This document shows, in pieces, positions 59,015 to 64,000 of a stretch of 64,000 nucleotides of DNA; position 1 is the first letter of the stretch; every line of letters starts with the position of its first letter. A model generated the notes under the pieces. The model was given only the letters and a program-made list of their open reading frames with translations. It was not told the DNA's origin and ran no database searches. The position numbers were made by a program, and so were the translations under genes. The stretch covers positions 4,526,001 through 4,590,000 of the forward strand of contig NC_015953.1 in the NCBI RefSeq assembly GCF_000177195.2, given 5' to 3'. The DNA comes from Streptomyces sp. SirexAA-E. Lineage in GTDB: Bacteria; Actinomycetota; Actinomycetes; Streptomycetales; Streptomycetaceae.

Positions 59015-59389
59015 GTGATCGCCGAACTGCAGTGTGTGGTGTTGGACTGTGCCGATGTCGCCGAGCTGTCCCGGTTCTACCAGGCGCTTCTCGGCGGCGT
59101 GGTGAACCAGCCGGATCCGCGGTGGTCGGTCGGTGACGGCTGGGCGACGCTCCACACCGACGGACTCGTGCTCGCCTTCCAGCGGGTGGAAGACCACCGG
59201 CCACCACGGTGGCCGGACCCCGCCCGGCCCCAGCAGTTCCATCTCGACCTGGGGGTCGACGACCTGGAACGAGCCCAGGAAGACGTTCTCGCCCAGGGCG
59301 CCACACTGCTCGACGAGGGCGACGGGAAACGGAGTTGGCGCGTCTTCGCCGACCCGGCAGGGCACCCGTTCTGTCTCGTCCGAGACTGA
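59015..59389 (+). CDS. VOC-family (glyoxalase-like) protein
   Basis: 124 residues from GTG 59015; GTG 58985 is an in-frame alternative. IAELQCVVLDCADVAELSRFYQALLGG and the second half FHLDLGVDDLERAQEDVLAQGATL, RVFADPAGHPFCLVRD form the paired beta-alpha-beta units of the vicinal oxygen chelate fold. Members are dioxygenases, glyoxalases or antibiotic-binding proteins. Only some metal-ligand positions are visible (H in FHLDL), so the activity is undefined. Stands alone. Confidence 0.85.
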   Translation: MIAELQCVVLDCADVAELSRFYQALLGGVVNQPDPRWSVGDGWATLHTDGLVLAFQRVEDHRPPRWPDPARPQQFHLDLGVDDLERAQEDVLAQGATLLDEGDGKRSWRVFADPAGHPFCLVRD

Positions 59390-59688
59390 CGGGGGCACCG
59401 AGGGGCAAGCGGACGCTCGCAGCGATGAGCCCGGTCGGGTCGGGTGGGCATCCACGACTCCTGCGCCCGCAGGGGGAGGAGGAGTACACCTGTCATCGGG
59501 TCCCCAGCTCGCGGTGACCGGTGTGAAGGCCGAGCGCGGCGGTCCGTACACCGTGCAACCGACCGGGCTGGAGGAGCCGCCCCCCGTCCCCTGAGCACCG
59601 GTGCGCCGCAAGACACGAAAGCGCATCGCGGATGGGCCGGCTCGACCAGGTGTCCACCGAGGCACACATCGCGGGCGAGCCGGGAGCC
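59390..59688. other. 299-base convergent gap, no supported gene
   Basis: Lies between the VOC gene (plus) and the kinase gene (minus). Short frames are open on both strands. One plus-strand frame ending at 59594 reads GVKAERGGPYTVQPTGLEEPP, which looks more protein-like than its surroundings and could be the remnant of a lost gene. I see no start, ribosome-binding site or recognisable domain. Confidence 0.3.
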
Positions 59689-61389
59689 CTACCGGGCCGC
59701 ATCCCGCCAGATGGTCAGGTCTCCTTGCAGGAAGGCGAGTTCCGGTATGGCGGTCGACTTCGTCTGGATCACGTACAGACCGATGTCGCCTTCGGTGTCC
59801 TGCATGCAGATCTCGGTGCCGGCCGCTGCCGCGGCCAGCGGCAGGCTGTTGTATCCAAGCTTCTTGGCGCTCTTGAGCATGAAGCGGCAATCGTCCAGGG
59901 TGGTGCCGTGTGCTCCGGCCATCTGGATGAACACGGTGTCTTCGCTGTCCAGTTCACAGCCGACCGACGCGCAACCGAAGCGGATGTCGCCCTTTCGGTT
60001 CGGAAGCACCGGGTCCAGTCTTTCGAGGCTCAGTGAACTCTTCGCGTCCAGCGACACCAGTGGGAACGGCTCAGGCTGAGGCTCCCCGGAGGAGTTCGCC
60101 GACGAGGTGTCGTCCCCGGACGTGTGATCGCCGGTGGCGTCGGCTGCCGACGTGTCCGACGAGTCCGAGGCATCCGACGAAGAGCCCGAGGGGAACCCAG
60201 GTCCGGACGCCGAGGGCGGTGCGGTGTGCCTCGATCCGGCCGTGACCCGGTCGTCGAGCCGGTTCTTCGCTTCCATGACGGACCAGGCGAGTGCCACCAC
60301 GAGCAGCGCGCCCCCCGTCACACCGGCGGCCGCGATCAGGGCGGTGCGCCGCTTGCGGGCCCTGCGCTGCTCCGGCGTCGGCTGCGGCCATCCGAACGGC
60401 TGCCGAGGCCGGCCGGGCTGCGGCTGCGGCTGCGGATAGGCGGAGGTGGGCACCTGTGACTGCTGGTAGGCCAGTGTCGGCGCGGGTACCGGTACCGGCT
60501 CCGGCAGCTCGGCCTCCGGTCCGGTGATGTCCCTCCACACGGCGGGCCCCGCACCCGCCTCCGCCCCCAGCTGTCGGCGGCACCACTCCACGACCTCCAC
60601 GGGTGTGATCCGCTCGGCGGGATCGGTGGCCAGGCACCGGGCGAACAGCGGACGCAGCGTCTCGGGCAGTAGCGACAGGTCGGGTTCGGAGTGGACGATC
60701 CGGTACAGCATGTTGACGGCCGAACCATCGCCGTAGAGCGGCTTGCCGAGCGCCGCGAACGCCGCCGTCTGGCCGAGCGCGAAGACGTCGGTCGCCGCCG
60801 TGATCTCGCTGCCGGACGCCTGCTCCGGGGACATGAAGGAAGGCGTGCCGATGGAACCCCCCGTGGCCGTGTACGAGGTCCCGTCGGCGGCGAGTGCGAT
60901 ACCGAAGTCGATCACCCGTGGGCCGTCGGCGGCTAGGAGCACGTTCGACGGCTTCAGGTCCCGGTGCACAATGCCCTCGGCGTGGATCGCCTGCAACGCC
61001 TCGGCCACCCCTGCCATCAGCCACAGCACCGCGGGCACGGGCAACGGCCCGCGCCGGGCCACCGCCTCCGTCAGTGAGGGCCCCGGCACGTACAGCGTGG
61101 CCAGCCACGGTGGTACGCCGTCCGCGTCGGCGTCGACCAACTCGGCGGTGTACGCGCCCCGCACCCGCCGGGCCGCCTTGATCTCCCGGCCGAATCTTCG
61201 CCGGAAGCCCGGATCGTCGGCGAGTTCGGGCCGCACGACTTTGACCGCCACGGGACGGCCGCCCGGCGTGTGCGACAGATAAACCCGGCCCATCCCCCCG
61301 GCGCCCAGTCGCGCCGCGAGCCGATAGCCCGCGACCACGGGCGGATCGTCGGCCTGGAGCGGCTGGAAGTCTTCCGTCGCATGGCTCAT
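59689..61389 (-). CDS. transmembrane Ser/Thr protein kinase
   Basis: 566 residues. Residues ~20-280 are a PknB-like kinase: LGAGGMGRVYL (glycine loop), VAVKVVR (lysine), IVHRDLKPSNVLL (catalytic loop), VIDFGIA (DFG) and SFMSPEQASG. A Pro/Gln-rich juxtamembrane linker (VPVPAPTLAYQQSQVP) is followed by one helix near 345-368 (ALIAAAGVTGGALLVVALAWSV) and an extracytoplasmic Ser/Asp-rich part with a small C-terminal domain (ESLERLDPV-type start, three cysteines). No PASTA repeats. ATG 61389 chosen; GTG 61407 is an alternative. Divergent from the membrane-protein gene. Confidence 0.93.
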   Translation of the reverse strand: MSHATEDFQPLQADDPPVVAGYRLAARLGAGGMGRVYLSHTPGGRPVAVKVVRPELADDPGFRRRFGREIKAARRVRGAYTAELVDADADGVPPWLATLYVPGPSLTEAVARRGPLPVPAVLWLMAGVAEALQAIHAEGIVHRDLKPSNVLLAADGPRVIDFGIALAADGTSYTATGGSIGTPSFMSPEQASGSEITAATDVFALGQTAAFAALGKPLYGDGSAVNMLYRIVHSEPDLSLLPETLRPLFARCLATDPAERITPVEVVEWCRRQLGAEAGAGPAVWRDITGPEAELPEPVPVPAPTLAYQQSQVPTSAYPQPQPQPGRPRQPFGWPQPTPEQRRARKRRTALIAAAGVTGGALLVVALAWSVMEAKNRLDDRVTAGSRHTAPPSASGPGFPSGSSSDASDSSDTSAADATGDHTSGDDTSSANSSGEPQPEPFPLVSLDAKSSLSLERLDPVLPNRKGDIRFGCASVGCELDSEDTVFIQMAGAHGTTLDDCRFMLKSAKKLGYNSLPLAAAAAGTEICMQDTEGDIGLYVIQTKSTAIPELAFLQGDLTIWRDAAR

Positions 61390-61528
61390 CAGCCCTGTAC
61401 CCCCCACAGTGATGCGTTGGCCAATGGCAGCAGCCTAAGTGGAGCCTGAGCGCGGCTCGCCGCACGATGCTCGTGGCCGGCACATCACGAGCTCCGCCCC
61501 CCCCGTACCGCCTAGATACGCTGTGGCC

Positions 61529-62440
61529 ATGACAGCGAGCCACGATGCCGACGCCCCGGAGGATCCGCTGCCGGTCAGGGGGGCCGACCTGTGTGGGGAT
61601 CCGGCTCTTCACCGAGCCGTGCGGGATGTCGGTGAACGTGTCGGCGTCGACTTCACCGATGACCTCCAGGTCCGCGCGCTGCTCGGTCGCGGGCGCGCGG
61701 TGCTTTCGGGGGGTGCGCCGGGCGGGAGCTGCCTCGGCGTCCTGCTGTTGATCGTGGCCGCCGGTCTCGCGGTGGCCGACCAGATCTCCCCCGGGCTCAC
61801 GGAGCACCGGAAGGCACTCCTCCTCGCCGCGGGCGCGGTCGCCGTCCTGGCGGGCGTCGTGATCGCCCGGGGAGTCGTCCTGGGGGCACGGGCCCGGCGC
61901 GACCCGGTCTTCGCGGCCTACCGGGAGGTCCTCGCCCTGGCGCGGGCGCACGGCCTGGCGCTGGTGTACGTACCGGACTGGCTGGTGGGCAGAACCGGCC
62001 CGGAAGGGCCTGAGCGGACGCCGCTGCCCGACCTCCCCGCCCGGGTCCGAGCGGAGAGCGCCTCCGCGCCCGCTGCCGGTACCGCTCAGGCCGTACCCCG
62101 CAAACCGGCCGAGGTCGTCGCCTGGGAGCGCGAGCAGGCGGACGGCACCGGGGGCGGGCACCTCGAAGGCGGCGCGCTGCTACTCGCGGCCGGGGCCGGG
62201 GGCGCCCTCTGGGCCCACGTCTCCGACCAGCCGCTCGGCTACGCCGCTCTCGTCCTGGCCGTCCCCGCCGCTGTCGCCGTATGGGTGGCCGGAGCCCGCC
62301 GCGGTGCGCGGTCGTCCCGCCTCCGGGCCGCGGCCCTGGCCTACCTCGCCGAGGTGCGGGCGGCCCAGGACGCCGGGGAGCCCGTGCGTGAACTGTCCCC
62401 GCCCTTGCGGGCTCTGATGTCCGAGCGGGACGCTTCCTGA
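61529..62440 (+). CDS. hypothetical membrane protein
   Basis: 303 residues. Four hydrophobic segments in two pairs (GSCLGVLLLIVAAGLAVAD with ALLLAAGAVAVLAGVVIARGVVLG, and LLLAAGAGGALWAHV with YAALVLAVPAAVAVWVAG) separated by a polar ~85-residue stretch. The N-terminal PVRGADLCGDPALHRAVRDVGERVGVDF is soluble. I do not recognise the family. TAGATA at 61513-61518 lies 10 bases before the ATG without a Shine-Dalgarno, so the transcript is nearly leaderless. Divergent from the kinase gene, which might share its control. Confidence 0.75.
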   Translation: MTASHDADAPEDPLPVRGADLCGDPALHRAVRDVGERVGVDFTDDLQVRALLGRGRAVLSGGAPGGSCLGVLLLIVAAGLAVADQISPGLTEHRKALLLAAGAVAVLAGVVIARGVVLGARARRDPVFAAYREVLALARAHGLALVYVPDWLVGRTGPEGPERTPLPDLPARVRAESASAPAAGTAQAVPRKPAEVVAWEREQADGTGGGHLEGGALLLAAGAGGALWAHVSDQPLGYAALVLAVPAAVAVWVAGARRGARSSRLRAAALAYLAEVRAAQDAGEPVRELSPPLRALMSERDAS

Positions 62441-62485
62441 CCCTCTGGCGCGAGCGGAACGGCAGCCGGGCCGAGGCCCCGGGCC

Positions 62486-62505
62486 GGCCGGGAAGTTCCC
62501 CGGCC
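62486..62505. terminator. GC-rich hairpin in the convergent gap
   Basis: GGCCGGG (62486-62492) pairs with CCCGGCC (62499-62505) around AAGTTC, 45 bases after the membrane-protein stop. It can serve both this gene and the convergent SDR gene. Confidence 0.5.
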
Positions 62506-62646
62506 CCGGGTCCCGGGCCCGAAGCGGCCCCCGGGCGCCTGCCCTCTGCTGCCCTGGGCGCCTGCCGAAGTGCCGGGAGCGCCCCGGCGCCGCCCGACGG
62601 TCGAGTGCGCCGAATGCGGGATGCTCCGCCTGCTGTCAGGGCCTGA

Positions 62647-63447
62647 CTACTCCGACGGAAGCATCGCCCGCCGGCCCGGAACGGCGGGCGACTGGCTCGT
62701 CATCCCCCCGTCCACCACCAGCAGCTGCCCCGTGAGGTAACGGGACTCGTCGGAGGCGAGGAAGACCATGGTGTGGCCGATGTCCTCCGGAGCGCCCAGG
62801 TAGGGCAGCGAGTTGTACCCCTTCAGAGCCTCGATCACCTCGGCCGGGAGGTTGTTCAGCAGGGCCGGGGTCATGATCGTCCCCGGGGCCACCGCGTTGC
62901 AGCGGATGCCCCGGGGGCCGTACTGGACGGCGATGGACTTGGTGATGTTGACGACCGCCGCCTTGACCGCCCCGTAGGAGATCTGGAGGACGTCTCCGAC
63001 CAGGCCGGCCACCGACGCCGTGTTGATGATCGAGCCGCCGCCCGCCCGGATCATGTGCGGGACGGCGTGCCGGGAGCCCGTCAGGGTGGAGCGCACGTTC
63101 AGGTCCACGGCCCGGCCGAACTCGTCCATGTCCAGGCGCAGCAGGTCCAGGTCCTTGCGCGGGTTCGTGCCGCCGACGTGGTTGCAGAGGACGTCCAGCC
63201 GGCCGAAGGCCCGGACCGCCGCCTCGACCATGTCGCCCACGGACGTGTCGTCCATGACGTCGACCGTGTACGGGAGCGCCTGGCCGCCCGCCTCCTCGAC
63301 GGCGCGGGCGGTGTCCTCGGCCGAGGACGCGTCGTGGTCCGCGACCACCACGCGGGCACCCTGCGCGCCCATGAGCTCCGCCGCGGACCGGCCGATGCCG
63401 CTGCCCGCGCCCGTGATGATCGCCACCTTGTCCTTCAAGCGGTTCAT
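62647..63447 (-). CDS. SDR-family oxidoreductase (3-oxoacyl reductase-like)
   Basis: 266 residues. NAD(P)-dependent short-chain dehydrogenase: AIITGAGSGIGRSAAELM near residue 8, VVVADHDASS (acidic after VAD, favouring NAD), CNHVGGTNP in place of the common NNAG, IINTASVAG and the catalytic ISYGAVKAAVVN. Ends GQLLVVDGGMTSQ. ATG 63447 has GGAGGAAGAG upstream; the open frame to 63504 lacks one. Divergent from a TetR gene with a perfect palindrome between them, so probably controlled by it. Substrate unknown. Confidence 0.9.
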   Translation of the reverse strand: MNRLKDKVAIITGAGSGIGRSAAELMGAQGARVVVADHDASSAEDTARAVEEAGGQALPYTVDVMDDTSVGDMVEAAVRAFGRLDVLCNHVGGTNPRKDLDLLRLDMDEFGRAVDLNVRSTLTGSRHAVPHMIRAGGGSIINTASVAGLVGDVLQISYGAVKAAVVNITKSIAVQYGPRGIRCNAVAPGTIMTPALLNNLPAEVIEALKGYNSLPYLGAPEDIGHTMVFLASDESRYLTGQLLVVDGGMTSQSPAVPGRRAMLPSE

Positions 63448-63507
63448 CAGCTCTTCCTCCGATCGCCCCGCGATGGCCGCGAGGATGGTCAACATTGATG
63501 ACAAGCG

Positions 63508-63528
63508 TAAGTCATCTATGATGACTTA
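63508..63528. promoter_or_regulatory. TetR operator TAAGTCATC-TAT-GATGACTTA
   Basis: Perfect 9-base arms with a 3-base spacer between the divergent SDR and TetR genes. An extra half-site GATGAC at 63497-63502 lies nearby. Size and symmetry suit a TetR dimer or pair of dimers. Confidence 0.7.
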
Positions 63529-63560
63529 ACGGATCGGACGACGGAGGAGCGCTGTTCGCC

Positions 63561-64000
63561 ATGAGTACGCGACCCCGGGCCGCCAGGCCCCGGCAGCCGG
63601 CGGCGGTGACCCGGAGCACGATCTTCGACGCCGCCCGCGAGCTGTTCGGGGAGTCCGGCTTCGACGCCGTCGGCATCCGCGCCGTGGCCGCCCGCGCGGG
63701 CGTGGACGCCGCCCTGGTCATCCGTCATTTCGGATCCAAGGAGCAGCTGTTCCTGGAGACCATGACGGTCGACCTGCCGGCCGTCCGGGTCATGGAGGGT
63801 CCGCTGGACGGCATGGGCCGGGCGATCGTGGAGCACGTCGTCTGCCTGCCGTCGACGAGGACGGGAGCCCTGGCGGTGACGGCCCTGGCCGCGCTGTTCC
63901 GCGCCTCGGACCGCGACGAGGTGCGGCGCAACCTCCGGTCGACGATCGACGAGGTGTTCGCCCGGCCGCTCGTACGGCGGTTGACCGGCGGTGACGCCGA
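63561..64000 (+). CDS. TetR-family regulator (3' end outside window)
   Basis: The first ~146 residues are present. The helix-turn-helix is VGIRAVAARAGVDAALVIRHFGSKEQLFLETM (residues 37-68), with the more common Y of the recognition segment replaced by I-R. ACGGAGGAG lies 9-17 bases upstream of the ATG. Divergent from an SDR gene with a perfect 21-bp palindrome in the 113-base gap, so autoregulation and repression of the SDR gene are likely. The ligand domain is truncated by the window end. Confidence 0.88.
   Translation, partial: MSTRPRAARPRQPAAVTRSTIFDAARELFGESGFDAVGIRAVAARAGVDAALVIRHFGSKEQLFLETMTVDLPAVRVMEGPLDGMGRAIVEHVVCLPSTRTGALAVTALAALFRASDRDEVRRNLRSTIDEVFARPLVRRLTGGDA

Overview
The window is about 72% GC, has the strong third-position G/C bias of actinobacteria, and starts many genes with GTG. 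Together with the gene set (sdhCDAB, a DprE1/DprE2-like pair, an orphan solute-binding protein, an ECF sigma factor with a membrane partner, a nonulosonate cluster) this points to a chromosomal core-flanking region of a Streptomyces. I saw no transposase, phage gene, CRISPR array, tRNA or rRNA.

Layout. 1-5.9 kb: the tail of a MocR-type regulator, a YgiB/YgiC-like pair (small lipoprotein plus glutathionylspermidine-synthase-family ligase), ornithine aminotransferase rocD, trpS and a 2'-5' RNA ligase-family protein. 5.9-16.1 kb: a DprE2/DprE1-like pair, a YihY membrane protein, a D,D-carboxypeptidase, a metallophosphoesterase, an orphan peptide-binding protein and a three-gene unit ending in a TetR regulator. 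16.3-19.7 kb: the succinate dehydrogenase operon sdhCDAB on the minus strand, closed by a strong terminator. 19.9-24.3 kb: a ureidoimidazoline-decarboxylase-like protein, a family 20 hexosaminidase and two genes of unknown role.

24.5-34.3 kb: a catabolic island. A convergent LysR regulator, an eight-gene translationally coupled minus-strand operon and a divergent MHS-family transporter together encode ring cleavage and full breakdown of 3-hydroxyanthranilate to pyruvate and acetyl-CoA, in the manner of the Pseudomonas nba genes. 34.5-44.4 kb: a short carboxylesterase, an ECF sigma/membrane-partner pair, an L,D-transpeptidase lipoprotein, an acyl-CoA mutase large subunit preceded by a 63-base palindromic element, a LeuE exporter, and a flavin monooxygenase + MarR unit divergent from a TetR regulator with two clear operator palindromes.

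44.5-58.9 kb: a cell-surface polymer cluster. It carries a NeuB-type nonulosonate synthase, a CMP-nonulosonate synthetase fused to a HAD phosphatase, two GT2/polysialyltransferase-family gene pairs in inverted orientation, a protein with a GT29-sialyltransferase-like domain, a GT8-like/TPR/pyruvyltransferase fusion, an acyltransferase and two further putative glycosyltransferases. The absence of ManNAc-forming genes and the fused phosphatase make a Kdn-type polymer (a teichulosonic acid) the best inference. 59-64 kb: a VOC protein, a transmembrane Ser/Thr kinase, a membrane protein, and an SDR oxidoreductase divergent from a TetR regulator (cut by the window end) with a perfect 21-bp operator between them.
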